A DNA stretch of 64,000 nt. Origin: Lewinellaceae bacterium. GTDB taxonomy: Bacteria > Bacteroidota > Bacteroidia > Chitinophagales > Saprospiraceae. The translations under genes were made by a program, and so were the position numbers. The DNA is taken from contig JACJYL010000001.1 in assembly GCA_020636105.1 (NCBI GenBank), forward strand, positions 3,348,001-3,412,000. The letters are read 5' to 3'. The notes under the pieces were generated by a model. It saw nothing but the letters and a program-made list of their open reading frames with translations, was not told the origin of the DNA and ran no database searches. Position 1 is the stretch's first letter. Each line of letters begins with the position of its first letter. Positions 1 through 11,600 of the stretch are shown one piece after another.

Positions 1-988
1 ACCCCTGGTCGGCAGCTTCCTTCCAATCTGTTCTAAAGCCTTTCATGCCTCCTTTTTTTCTCGAAATCCCCCTGTTGACGAGCAATTCGAGGTCGGACAC
101 ATGCCCGTTGCCATTTTCAATGGCCATCGCTTCGGTAAACGCCTCAACCGCTTCCTTGAAACGGCCCAGTTCCATAAGTGATTTTCCCAGGTTGAAAAAA
201 ACCTTTTTCCGCCATGGATAATTTTTGTTATCCGGCAAAAAACGTCTTTTTGAAAAAAGGGTCAGTTCCTTTACGGCGGCTTCGAAATCTTTCAGTTGCA
301 TGAAGCAGTCTGCTTTTACACGGCGAGCGTGCCAGTATATTTGTTGCAGTGGCATCGAAAATTTGATAGCGATATCAAAATCCTCTATGGCTTCTGCATA
401 ATTTTTGGTGGCCATTTTCACCAGGCCCCTTCCAAGGTATGGTTTGGGAACGGCGTCGTTGTATTTGATGCTTTTGTTGTAGTCATACAAGGCATCTTCG
501 TAATTTTTAAGACTGAAATTGACAAATCCCCTCCTTTCGTAAGCGACCGCGTGTTGTTCGAATTTAGCAATGGCACGGGTCAGAGCTTCCATGGCTTCTT
601 TCATGGTATCCTCATTCTCGGCGAGTTTCCTTCCCCTCAAATACTCCTTGACGGCGGTTTTATCACTATGTGGTTCAATGTGGTGGCGATCAACCAGTTG
701 ACCTTCCTGCATCATCCAGGCTTTGATATCTCCTGAAATAGCATATTCGGCCACGGAATTCAGCAAGTTGATGGTGTTTTGCCATTTTTTCTTGGGCGCG
801 AGGGTTATGAACCGGGGAATATCGAGGCATAATTTTTCCTCGTTGAATACCTCTTCAGACAGCAACAGAATTTCTGTTTTATAATAATTCTCCATTCGGT
901 GCTCAAATAGTTTTACCACCTTGTCATAACTTCTGGCATTACCAAAATCGAGCCGACCCGTAAAAATAGTTTTAAAATTGTCTTGCAT
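1..988 (-). CDS. TPR-repeat protein (3' end cut by window edge)
   Basis: Reading the minus strand from an ATG at 988 gives an open frame of 329 codons that runs off the left edge without a stop. The N-terminal third (starts MQDNFKTIFTGRLDFG) matches no family I know. From about residue 115 there are helical repeats of TPR type: alternating small residues and aromatics such as AVAYERRGFVNFSLKNYEDA and PKPYLGRGLVKMATKNYAEA, spaced about 34 residues apart, with further copies near residue 270 (FFNLGKSLMELGRFKEA). There is no signal peptide, so it is probably cytoplasmic. TPR arrays mediate protein-protein contact; the partner cannot be told. The C-terminus lies outside the window. Confidence 0.85.
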   Translation of the reverse strand, partial: MQDNFKTIFTGRLDFGNARSYDKVVKLFEHRMENYYKTEILLLSEEVFNEEKLCLDIPRFITLAPKKKWQNTINLLNSVAEYAISGDIKAWMMQEGQLVDRHHIEPHSDKTAVKEYLRGRKLAENEDTMKEAMEALTRAIAKFEQHAVAYERRGFVNFSLKNYEDALYDYNKSIKYNDAVPKPYLGRGLVKMATKNYAEAIEDFDIAIKFSMPLQQIYWHARRVKADCFMQLKDFEAAVKELTLFSKRRFLPDNKNYPWRKKVFFNLGKSLMELGRFKEAVEAFTEAMAIENGNGHVSDLELLVNRGISRKKGGMKGFRTDWKEAADQG

Positions 989-1309
989 GTCCTGCTGTTT
1001 TTGTCCTTTAATAATCAGGAACAAAATTTATATAAAATAAATAATTGTTGTCAACGTAGTATTGAAGAGGTCGCTTTTGGGTGGAGATTATTACTTGTAT
1101 TACCTGATTTTACAACCAAAATTGTTTGATTAAATTCCCGGCAGGGAAAGAATCTTGGTTTTTCTTGATGAAAATCGCTGTTCGAGCGAAGATTTCACCT
1201 TTAAAAAGGCCCAATTTTTTTTTAAAGTACCGTAAAATTTGGGACGGGTAAAATCAATAGGGTGATCTAACTAACAAATTTAGACTAATTATTTCAAACC
1301 AGCAAGCAA
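989..1309. other. Intergenic region, AT-rich, no gene seen
   Basis: This 321-bp gap separates the radical SAM gene (ending at 1310, minus) from the TPR gene starting at 988 on the same strand. No open frame with coding character, RNA gene or strong hairpin stands out. It presumably carries the promoter of the TPR gene and the end of the radical SAM transcript. Confidence 0.5.
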
Positions 1310-2326
1310 TTACAACCAAACCTTGCTGCCTTCCGTACAATTTGTACAAATATTAATTTTATTTCGGCCTGTGAGGATTTTTTTTCGAAAAGTTCGGTAA
1401 GGGCCGTCTTGCCAGATTTGTTTAAAATTTTGTTCTGCGAGCGTTCCGAGTTGATGTTGGGCATCTTTATCGAAACAACAAGGGACAACTTTGCCGTCCC
1501 AGGTGATCACACAGGAGTGCCAAAGCTTCCAGCAATGGTTGAGTAGTTTACTTTTAATGCGGTAGGTTCCGTCTTTTTGACGTTTGTAACGGGAATAGCG
1601 CTCGGTTTCGGGAATGAGAGGGTTTCCGTTTTTGTAATCGTAGACCTGGGCGGTCTTTAATTTCACCTCATCCACCCCCAGTGATTTGGCCAGTTCGTAA
1701 ATCCCGGGCACCTGATGTTCATTGGGTTTGACCACCAGGAACTGGAAGATGATATGCGGGGTGGCGGATCCCAGTTCCTTTTTCCACTTTATTATGTTTT
1801 TCGTGCCTTCCAGAACCTTATCCAGGGTACCTTCCTTGCGGTAACTTTCGTAAACTTCCTGGGTGATTCCATCGATGGAAATGATGAGCCTGTCCAGTCC
1901 GGATTCAATGGTTTTTTTAGCATTCTCATCATTCAGAAAATGAGCGTTGGTACTGGTGATGGTGTAAATTCCCTTATCCGATGCGTATTTGACCATTTCC
2001 AGGAAATCCGGATTGATGTAAGGCTCGCCCTGGAAGTAAAAAATCAGAAAGAGTAATTCTTTTTCCAATTGAGTAATGATCCGTTTAAAAAGAGGTTCCT
2101 TCAGGTTTCCGGTGGGCCGCATAAAGGAGCGAAGTCCACTGGGGCATTCCGGGCATTTCAGGTTGCAGGCCGTTGTCGGTTCGATGGATACCGTGATAGG
2201 GAGCCCCCATTGTATGGGCTTTTTGATCCACCTGGAAAGGTAATAGGAGGACAAGACCTTGAAGGAGTTTGCCAGCCGGCGAAGGCTTAGTTTGGAAAGG
2301 AAATTTAAGGAATCGGAAATGTTCAT
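1310..2326 (-). CDS. Radical SAM protein with SPASM domain
   Basis: The 338-aa protein has the radical SAM cluster motif CNLKCPEC (Cys54, Cys58, Cys61), the CxxxCxxC that binds the 4Fe-4S cluster cleaving S-adenosylmethionine. The C-terminal 75 residues are Cys-rich (HCWKLWHSC, VVPCCFD, NICTNC), the pattern of a SPASM domain holding auxiliary clusters. SPASM enzymes modify peptides, proteins or cofactors; the substrate here is not evident, since no small precursor peptide or maturase partner lies next to it. The N-terminal ~45 residues form a basic, amphipathic extension. The gene stands alone, 77 bp before the OmpA gene's stop, on the same strand. Family membership is certain; the reaction is unknown. 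Confidence 0.9.
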   Translation of the reverse strand: MNISDSLNFLSKLSLRRLANSFKVLSSYYLSRWIKKPIQWGLPITVSIEPTTACNLKCPECPSGLRSFMRPTGNLKEPLFKRIITQLEKELLFLIFYFQGEPYINPDFLEMVKYASDKGIYTITSTNAHFLNDENAKKTIESGLDRLIISIDGITQEVYESYRKEGTLDKVLEGTKNIIKWKKELGSATPHIIFQFLVVKPNEHQVPGIYELAKSLGVDEVKLKTAQVYDYKNGNPLIPETERYSRYKRQKDGTYRIKSKLLNHCWKLWHSCVITWDGKVVPCCFDKDAQHQLGTLAEQNFKQIWQDGPYRTFRKKILTGRNKINICTNCTEGSKVWL

Positions 2327-2402
2327 AGTGTTAAAATAGTCATAATTTGAATTTTGATTGGTTTGAAATATCTCTATCGGTAATAAGCACCCTTTTTATC
2401 TC

Positions 2403-4460
2403 CTAATTGTTTTTTGAAGGAGCAGGGTTTTCCGAAGCATTCAATTCCGGCTGTTCGTCAATTTTGAGGACTTTAACTTCCGTTCTTCTGTTGTATTGAT
2501 GTTCTTCTTCAGAACAAGGCACCCCGTCTTTGCATTTGTTGCGAATATAAGCTTCACCATAACCAATAGCTTTGATTCTTTCCGCTTCAATGCCTCTATT
2601 GGTCAGAAATTGCATTGCTGATTCTGCTCGTTTCAGGGACAACTCCAGGTTATATCCTTCCTCTCCCCGGCTGTCGGTATGGGCCCCGAGTTCAATTTCC
2701 AGGCTGGGGTATCTGACCATCAGGCGGGCCAGTGCTTCGAGGTCGGGTGCGGCGCCTTTACGGATGGCCGATTTATTGAAGTCGTAATAAATATTTTCCA
2801 GGATGATGACGGAACCGGTCCGGATAGGTTCTTTAAGCACGAGTTCGGATTGGGGCTTGAGTTCCATAGCTATATCGATGGACCGGGTACCGCGCAGGCT
2901 TTGGGTAGAAACTTTGGTCGCGGTATCCTCAAAACCTTTACGTTGGGCTTTGATGGTAAATTCACAACCAAAAGGCAGGCAACTGGAAAATTCTCCATTC
3001 ATATTCGTACGAAGGACCTGTTCAGTCGTGTCACAACTATTGATGATCCTTACCAAGGTGCCCGGAATGGGAATTTTATCTTCGATGGTGGTAATCACCC
3101 CGTTTAAGGCCAGGCAATTGCTTCTTTCCAAAAGGATATCAATGGGAGTATTTTGTGAGCTGTTTTTCGGGCTGTATTGAATTTCTTTCGATCCATACCC
3201 GGCTTTCGAAGCCAGTATGAGGTAATGTTTGGTGGCTTCCAGTTGTAAAATACTCTCCCCATTTTTATCAGTAATGCTTTGGGGCTGGCCTAAATCCTTT
3301 TCCGGCTTACGGACAAGTTTTAGAATCACTTCATTGGACTCAATGCTATCCAGACTTTTTTCATTGGGCATCATCTCAAGGTCATAGAGGTCCTTGTTTT
3401 CGACCAGGCCTTCTGAAGAAATTTCAAAAACGTAAAGGGAGGTTCCCGGCAATCGTTTGCTCATCTGGCCGTCGAAGGTGGCAATGATGGTAGCGTTCAT
3501 TTTAGGACCTTCAACGCCTTGTAGTCCGTAAGGAATCTCGAAATAATAAATGTCATCACTGCCTTTGCCACCTTCCCGGTTGGAGGCGAGATACCCCCGG
3601 GTTCCTCTCACATCTAAAATGAGGCCAAGGTCATCTTGATCGGAATTAAAAGGAGCTCCGAGGTTGATCAACTTGCCCCAACGTCTGCCCTGAACATTGA
3701 TCATGTAAATGTCGAGTCCTCCGAGTCCTTCGTGGCCATCGGAAGCGAAGAAAAGGGTTCCATTGTCGTGGATAAAGGGAAAAACTTCATTTTTGCTGGT
3801 ATTGATGTCGGGCCCCAGGTTGATGGGAGCGCTCCATCCGCCATCGCGTTTTTCTACAAAATAAAGATCCATCCCTCCATATCCACCGGGCATATTGGAA
3901 GAAAAAAACAACTTATTCTCATCAGCAGAAAGGGCAGGGTGCATACAGGAATATTCGTTGTTGTTGAAAGGCAACTCAACGATATTTTCCCAATCAAAAT
4001 ACCCCCTGTGTGCTTCGTAAATTTTCAACCCCACCCGACCTTTTTTGTCGGCCCGGCTTAACCCTTTTTCGAGGTTGCTACGGGTGAAATATATTTTATC
4101 GCCTTTACGGTTAAAAGTAACAGGCCCTTCATGAAGCTGTGAATTGAGCTCATTCGAAAAATTCTGAGCCTTCACCGGAATGCCGTTGGGATCTAACTCA
4201 GCATAAAAAAGTTCGAAAAAGGTTTTTCCTGTATTTTCATCAATGATTCCGTTTTTATTTCTGGAAACGAATACCAGTCCGTTTTCATATAAGACAGGGG
4301 AAAATTCGAGGCCTTCGGTGTTGATATTACTCGCATTTCGAATGATTACGTCTCTGTTGATCGCAGTTTCACTACGATCCTGCCCAAACGGATTGACCTT
4401 CTGCCCAAAAGAAAAGAAAGGCAAGCCAAAAGCAAAAACAAAAAAGGCTTTACGTAACAT
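2403..4460 (-). CDS. OmpA-family protein with PD40 beta-propeller (PorE-like)
   Basis: The start is placed at 4460 because MLRKAFFVFAFGLPFFSFGQ is a typical signal peptide; the frame extends 17 codons upstream without one. Of 685 aa, residues ~45-310 are PD40/WD40-like propeller repeats (MHPALSADENKLFFSSN, FPFIHDNGTLFFASDG, LASNREGGKGSDDIYYF). Next comes a carboxypeptidase-regulatory-like domain around 440-510. The C-terminus (~553-670) is an OmpA peptidoglycan-binding domain (YYDFNKSAIRKGA, GAHTDSRGEEGYN, YNRRTEVKVL). This architecture is that of outer-membrane or periplasmic proteins tied to T9SS and gliding loci, such as PorE. It is the last gene of the adhesin-PorP-OmpA series, all on the minus strand. 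It probably anchors the outer-membrane parts to peptidoglycan. Confidence 0.92.
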   Translation of the reverse strand: MLRKAFFVFAFGLPFFSFGQKVNPFGQDRSETAINRDVIIRNASNINTEGLEFSPVLYENGLVFVSRNKNGIIDENTGKTFFELFYAELDPNGIPVKAQNFSNELNSQLHEGPVTFNRKGDKIYFTRSNLEKGLSRADKKGRVGLKIYEAHRGYFDWENIVELPFNNNEYSCMHPALSADENKLFFSSNMPGGYGGMDLYFVEKRDGGWSAPINLGPDINTSKNEVFPFIHDNGTLFFASDGHEGLGGLDIYMINVQGRRWGKLINLGAPFNSDQDDLGLILDVRGTRGYLASNREGGKGSDDIYYFEIPYGLQGVEGPKMNATIIATFDGQMSKRLPGTSLYVFEISSEGLVENKDLYDLEMMPNEKSLDSIESNEVILKLVRKPEKDLGQPQSITDKNGESILQLEATKHYLILASKAGYGSKEIQYSPKNSSQNTPIDILLERSNCLALNGVITTIEDKIPIPGTLVRIINSCDTTEQVLRTNMNGEFSSCLPFGCEFTIKAQRKGFEDTATKVSTQSLRGTRSIDIAMELKPQSELVLKEPIRTGSVIILENIYYDFNKSAIRKGAAPDLEALARLMVRYPSLEIELGAHTDSRGEEGYNLELSLKRAESAMQFLTNRGIEAERIKAIGYGEAYIRNKCKDGVPCSEEEHQYNRRTEVKVLKIDEQPELNASENPAPSKNN

Positions 4461-4596
4461 AATTAAAAAGTATTTGAGATAGTGGCCGTGTAACGCATCG
4501 GCAGTCTGCAAAAATCCGTTGCTTTTTCTTATTCCGGGGACAACTCCAACAGGTTACACTTATTTCCATATCTCATGGGGGAAAATTCAATGCTTA

Positions 4597-5547
4597 TCAA
4601 AAAAATCTGGGGCTCACATATTCGTTGCCCTGGGAACGGCCTCCTATACAATACCGGAAAACGCCTTCCACCGTACCACTATTGTAATTTTTGAGCTCCG
4701 ATAAAGTCAGGTCGTAAGATAATCCGAACAAAATACTCTCAGAAAGCTGCATGCCCAAAACGACGGAAACGGATTCTCCGATACCAGTACGCTTCGAGCC
4801 GCCAAGTCTATAGGAAATTCCGGTGGTAAATTTTTCGGCAAAAATGAAGTTCAGGTTGGCATCGCCGTCAAAAGGAGCGCCCATCACATATTTCAACAAT
4901 ACCTGTGGTTGCATTTGCACATGATCGCCCAAATCGATAAGTATGCCTCCCATTGCGTAAATATGGCGCACTTCCTTTGAAATGGTGGCATCTGAGTCAG
5001 CCAGGTCTATATTATTCTCGAGTAATCTCGGAGCCGATATTCCGACATAGTATCGTTGATTGCTGTAGTAAAGTCCCGCCCCAAAATTGGGTACGTACTT
5101 GCTCTGTATATCACCAGGAATGGCATCGTCCTGGGCACTGGGCTGAATGGATTCCGCCTGGCTGAAATTCATACGAATAAACCGGACCGATGCCTGGAGG
5201 CCTATGCCAAGAATACCCCGTCCAAGGGGAATGCGGTAAGCATACAGGGTCTCCGCCGAATATTTTTCAGTGATCCCGATGGTCTGCCGAATAACGTTGG
5301 CGCCAATACCCACCCGTTTGTTGAAAACCGGCATATTGAAAGAGATCAACTGTGCCTGGGGGGCTCCTTCAAAACCTATCCATTGATTCCTTGCGATCAG
5401 GGAGAAACAGGGAGCGTCATTGCTGCCTACGGAAGCAGGATTGTATCCCGACTTGTAATACATGAATTGGGTAAACTGCTCTTCCTGCTGCCCAAACGCA
5501 GCAAGTAAAAGACTTAAAAAAAACAGGGTTAAAATAAATTTGTGCAT
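4597..5547 (-). CDS. PorP/SprF family type IX secretion membrane protein
   Basis: The start at 5547 gives a clean signal peptide (MHKFILTLFFLSLLLAAFGQ); the longer frame adds 23 codons overlapping the intergenic region. The mature ~296 aa begin with the family hallmark EEQFTQFMYYKSGYNPASVG and continue as amphipathic beta-strands typical of an outer-membrane barrel. PorP/SprF proteins support secretion or surface attachment of a partner cargo by the T9SS, usually the giant adhesin encoded next to them. Here that adhesin gene ends 87 bp upstream on the same strand, the arrangement of sprB-sprF in Flavobacterium. Cotranscription with the adhesin is inferred from orientation and spacing. Confidence 0.95.
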   Translation of the reverse strand: MHKFILTLFFLSLLLAAFGQQEEQFTQFMYYKSGYNPASVGSNDAPCFSLIARNQWIGFEGAPQAQLISFNMPVFNKRVGIGANVIRQTIGITEKYSAETLYAYRIPLGRGILGIGLQASVRFIRMNFSQAESIQPSAQDDAIPGDIQSKYVPNFGAGLYYSNQRYYVGISAPRLLENNIDLADSDATISKEVRHIYAMGGILIDLGDHVQMQPQVLLKYVMGAPFDGDANLNFIFAEKFTTGISYRLGGSKRTGIGESVSVVLGMQLSESILFGLSYDLTLSELKNYNSGTVEGVFRYCIGGRSQGNEYVSPRFF

Positions 5548-5634
5548 CGGTTTATGGTTTAATACAATTGTGTTATGACTTTTGAATTTAATTCGATCAT
5601 CTTTGTCTATTGTCACATTTCTTTAATCAAATCA

Positions 5635-8600
5635 CTATCGTTGAATGACTACAAACCCTTTAAGGGGGTCATCGCCATTCCCGAAATCCACTATAAAAAA
5701 GTAGGTTCCTACGGGCAGGTCTTCTCCGTTGTATTTTCCGTCCCAGTTATTTTGATACGGACTTTGTGAACGGAACACCTCGTCTCCCCATCGGTTAAAA
5801 ATGATCACCTTATTGTTAGGATAGTCTTTTTCGTCGAGTAGGCAAGGGACCACAAAGTTGTCGTTGACCCCGTCGTTATTCGGCGTAATAATGGACGGCG
5901 CGATACATTTTGCTCCATCTCCAATCACTAGATTCACCTGGGCAGAAGCAGCGGGGCATCCTTCACTCAGGACTTCATACAAAAAATGGTCATTCCCCAC
6001 AAAATTGGCAGGAGGCGTATAAGTAAAAAGATTATTCGCCTCCGTCACACTACCGAGTAATGGGTCAACCAGGACCGCCGGGAATGAATTCAGGGGTACA
6101 ATATCATTGATCAGCGGATCAAAAGTGGTCGTCCCCCCAAAAGGTACATTTATGAAGTCATCTTCCGCGGTGGGGGGTTCTTTGTAAAAAATAATGATCG
6201 TGTCCCGTGACTGATCTGCGCAGATGGCATCATCAATGGTCCAGACAAAAATATTTTCTCCGGGGATTAGGTTGCTGACCGTCGTAGTGTCGGAATAGGA
6301 GTCCGTTATGCTGACTCCCTGTGTCAGTGTTGACCACTCCCCGCTGCTCCCTCTCGTCGGCTCATCGGCCGTCAACAATGCAGTTCTTGTTTCATTACAG
6401 GCGATGATATCAAAGCCGGCATTAGGAGAAGGATCTGAAATATAGACAATCACTTCATCGGAAACCACCCCGCAATTGCTGACGATGGTCCAGGTGAAAT
6501 TGTATAAATTGTCCGGATCCAGCCCTTCGATAACGGTACTCGGGTTGGTGGGCTCTTCAATGGTGACCCCAAATTGTTCCTGGGCCGCAGGTTGTGTCCA
6601 CATACCGGTACTGCCCACTCCTGACGGAGGGGTGGCACTGAGGTTGATAATTTCTCCCTGGCAGGCGACCACAATATCGCCGGCAAAAGCACTCTCTCCC
6701 TGGCTAATGGTCAGCACCACTTCATCGGAATCGTAATTCAGACAGGCTCCATTGGACAGTGTCCAAGCAAAAGTAAAGGGAGAACCTGCCACGCTCAGTC
6801 CATTTACGGCAGTAACCGCCTGATTCGGATTGGTGATGACGATACCTGTCGTTGGTCCTCCGGCCTGTGACCATGTTCCCGAACCAACCGTTGGCGCTTC
6901 AGCACTAAGGGTCGCGGTCTCGTCATCACAGACGGTTTTGTCTGTACCGGCAAAGGCAGAAATTGCAGGAATATAGCTGATCAGGACAGGTGCAGCCTGG
7001 GAAATTTCAGACAGGCATCCGTTCAAATTGGCCCGAACATAAAAGTTGTAGGTTCCGCTGGTGGCGTAATTGGAAAAATCAGTCAGTACGAACTGAGGTT
7101 GTGAAGATGCCGTATTCAGCGGATTTTGTCCGTTGGCATTATTGTACCAGGTATAAAGTGCATTTTCAGTAGCGGAAGCTCCGGTAATGGATAAGGTCAA
7201 TGTTTCATCGGCCAGGCTGGCACAAATGGAGTCAGAAACAGTCGCCAAAGGCATCGGGATTTGAGGAACAGGCTTCACGGCCACCGTCACAAAGGCCGTG
7301 TCCGAAGCGCAGCCGTTTAAAGTGGTGATCACCCAATAGGTACCCAGACTATCCATTTGATGGATAGAGTTATTTACAGGGTTCTGAATCCCCGAATTAA
7401 ATCCGTTAGGGCCTTGCCACTGATAGGTCGCTCCGGGAAAAAACTGCGTTTGTAAATTGATGTTTGCCCCATAACAAACCGGGGTATTGGCGGTAGCCAT
7501 CACCTGGGGTACAGGATGAACCGTTATCGCCGTAGGGTTTGAATTACCGGAAATACAACCGTCCACCATCACATAAACGGAATAATTGCCCGTATAGGAA
7601 AGTCCTGCATTGGGAATATTCAGCATCGGGCCGCTGGAGGTCAGGGTACTGCCTCCCGGGATTTTCCAGAAATAGGTGATCGAATTCCCCATATAGGCAT
7701 TGGTGGTCAGGGTGATGGTTTCCCCCACACAATAGGCATTCAACGGATGGGATGCCGTTGGTGCAGCCGGATTGGCGGGGATGTCCCGGATATCCAAAAA
7801 GTAGGCATCGTTCAAAACCACCTCGCAACCGTCGCCGGAGGTTACCGTGAGATGGTATTCTCCCCGGTTCAAAACTCCAGTCGCATTGGGAATAGTGGCG
7901 GTGGAGGAACTCGTCGTTTGGTTGAAATTCGGCCCCTGCCAGGAATAAGTATAGGTACCGTCATCAAAAGGCAGCACCGTAACATCCAACTGAATGTCGG
8001 TGGGGCCGTTAAGACAAGACGGGGCATCTGAACTCACGCCCAGGATATTTATTTTTTCAGGAATATCCACGAAAACAGTTGCCGTATTGCTACACCCCGC
8101 CTGGCTGGTGGCGGTCAGGGTAAAGAACCCCTGGTTGGCTTCGGAAGCATTGCTGATCACAGGGCTTTGAACCATTTGAGGGGAAATGCCCGGACCTGTC
8201 CACAGGTAACTGCCTCCTGTGAGATTAGGGCCTCCTATCAGTTGGAATGAATCGCCGTCACACGGAGATTGTGGTTGTACTATTGCTGTGGCAACAGGAA
8301 CAGGGTTAACCACTACATTCACAGGATTGGAATTGTTTGAGGTACAGCCATTTTTAATGATATATAAATACCAGTTTCCGGCATTCCCCAGATTGGATGA
8401 AGGAATCACATAAGTTGGAACAGAGGTGATGAATTCTTCTCCGTTGAAATTAATCCAGTGGTAAGAACTGGCCCCCGTGGCAGTTGTTGTTAAGGTAAGC
8501 GATCCTCCTGCACAGACCGGGCCGCTGTAACTAATTACAGGCGTAGCCGGTTTGGCTTTTACGGTGATCCTGACGGAATCGGGGGCTGAAAAACAACCAT

Positions 8601-11600
8601 TATTTTTGTTTAACACAAGGTAATAATACCCTGCATTGACCGTGGAAAGAGGACCGACAGACGGAAATTGGGCCCCGGAGCTAAATGTATTGGGTCCTGT
8701 CCATTGATACGTAATCCCGGAGCCGCTGACCAGGGTTCCGAGGTTAATCGTTTCCCCGGCACATACTGTTGTATCGGCAAAGGTGACCTGGGCCACGGGC
8801 TGTTGCACGGCAAGCACCTGCACCGGCGTCGAAGGCGTTGAAACACAGCCGGTAGCTTCAACGGTCATGTAATAATTTTTCGTCCCGGCAGGATGTGGGC
8901 CGGGAATGATCAGCTCAGGGGTTGTGGTGGTACCGATAAGGGTGCCGTTCGGTGGCATACCCTGGTACCAGTAAAAAGTGACGTTATTGCCTGCCGGATA
9001 ATCAGGCGTACTCAGCACCAGGTCCTCGTGCAGACAAATGGTGCTGGCCGTTTCAATATGTGGCGTTATGGGGAGCGCTTCGACCGAAACATTAACGATT
9101 CCTTCAGCCTCACAACCGGTCAATCCGCGAATGACTACTCTGTAGGCTCCTTCATTATTAAGGCCAATATTGGGGATGACAGGATTTTTCGCCACCGAGA
9201 TCAACACATCGTTGAAGTACCACTTAAAGGTATAAAGCACCCCGCCGTTATCTACCGGAGGGTTGGCAAAAAGGAAAAGCGTATCCCCGCCACACAAACC
9301 GGAATTGGCGGTAGGTACAGGCCCCTGAGGGGCAATGGAAACGATGGTCTGGCAAGTAGCCGAATTGCCAGAAGAATCCACCACGGTCAACGTGGCCGGC
9401 AATAAATTTCCGACATCGGCACAAGTGAAGGTGTTTGGACTTAGTAAGCGTTGCTCAATGCCACAATTATCGGTGCTGCCAAGATCCAGGTCAATGGCAT
9501 CCAGGATTTCTACCTGTAATCCTGATGGTTCAATAAACAAGGTGGTTGCAGAAACACAAACGGCTACAGGATCGATGTTATCTTCCACCGTTACCGTAAA
9601 GGAACAACTATCGACATTTCCGGCAGGATCAGCCATGATGTATGTGACCTCCGTAGTGCCTATCCCGAATTCAATGACCGGCCGTACCATGGGTTCACTC
9701 ATGGGAGTCAATGGAATGGACGTCTGCCCTGTTGCAAAATAAGAGAGCGAAAGTCTGTCGTAACTCAGGGTGGCAAAAATATAACTGCTGCCGTCATTAT
9801 CTCCAGTGGTGGTGACAACTCCCGGAGTACAAGGGTTGATGCCGTCGCCGGTAACCCCTGGAGGAACGTTTATTTCATTTGGCAGGGCAATGATCTCAAC
9901 CACTCCATCGCTGGCCCAGCTATTAAACGTTGCTGCCGGAATGGAAATCACTACCTGGCCGGGGGTAGAACAATCTGAAGCTCCCACAGTAGTGGTGGCA
10001 AGGATACTTCCGTCGTCACCCAATATCGTCATGAAGGCCCCGTTGGTATTGAAATCACCCTGGAAATCTATCGTTAAATTAACAGGATTAAAGGCATTGG
10101 CCGCCACATTGTTAAAGACAAAATTTCTTTCCTGCGCGACAAAATCATTCAGGTTAGGATCGTAACTGAAAGTGATGAGCCCAGCAGCCGGATTAGCGGG
10201 CAGTCTCTGCTCATAACTTCCGTAGGCTTCGCAATTGTCTGTCGCATTCATTGGCAACGGCAGTGTTACCGTTGCCGAACAGGAGTCTTCGGCTACTTCT
10301 ACTACCATGTCTGCCGGGCAATTTAAAGTAGGTATTTCCTGGTCCACCACAGTGACGGAATAAGCACAACTGTCAATATTCCCGGCACAATCTGCTGCAT
10401 AATAAGTAATCAGGTGATCACCCTGGGCCAATGAGGTGGTAAAAGGGCCGGGGAGATTACCGGTTATGGCCGGTCCGTCATCAATTCGGTATTGAAACAA
10501 AATATCGCCAAGATTTTTCACCTGGAATGACAGGTTTATGGCAGCTGATCCTGCCGGGTTGCAAATGGCATTAATGGCAAATTTTCCGTCCAGCCCGATA
10601 GGAATATTCGGTTCCAGCCTGATGGTAATTACCCCATCGGAAGCCCATTCGTTAATCAGCGTTCCGGGAATGCTGAAACTGGTTAAAGAGTTGCCACACT
10701 GAACGTCGGTGTGGTTAGTGGTACCCAATATACTTCCGTCCTCTCCGACGATGTTAAAAAATTCTGTGGCTTCTTCCCCGTCTACGGAGATCAGGGTAAT
10801 GCTGGCGCTGGCGAATCCAAGGACATTGATCGGGGAAGGTTGGGTCACACTGAGGTTGAATTCAATCGGATTGACCGGAGTGATGCCTTCCTGTCCGGGC
10901 AAGGCAGTAGACGTGACCGGCAATGTGCTGTTCAGATTTTCAGATAACGTTCCAAAGAAACAGCTTTCTTCAATTACCGGAGGAGCCAGCTCAAAAAGAG
11001 CATTACAATCTCCCGGGTCGGTAGGGATCGTCATACCGGCAGGGCATCCACTGATCTCAGGAGCGATATTGTCGATCAGCGAAAAGGTCACCGTTTTAAT
11101 GGTTTGGTTACCACATTCATCCTTAATGATGACATCTATGGCTTGCCTGCGAATGGTATCGCTTGCTGCCGGGCATGAAATTACAGGAAGAGAGGGGGGA
11201 TTGAGGGTGCCGGCATTAAAAATCGACCAGGTAATATTTTGTGCTTCTGTGCAATTGTCCGTGGCCTGGGCACCTGCCCTTGAAGTGATCCAGTCGTTAA
11301 AGAGGATATCCACCTCCTGGTTTGGAGCACAAAACAGCGTCATGTTTTGAGGCATGCTGGTGAAGGAGGGCGGCTGGTTGTCTGTAACGGTGATGATCTG
11401 ATCCAATTCGGTAAAATTACCGCACTCATCCTGTACTTTCCAGGTCCGCTTAATGGTATAACTGTTTAAACAAGTGCCGGCAATAACCACATCCGAATGC
11501 GTCGCCACCAGGGAAGACGTGCAATTGTCCATAAGATTGGTAGGCATACCGGTCAGGTTCATGTTGCCTGCATTCGAACAATCCACGGTAATATCGGCCG

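Noticed and set aside
296..736. A 146-codon plus-strand frame at the left edge
   Set aside because: It is antisense to a minus-strand TPR gene whose frame is open over the whole region and has clear TPR repeats.
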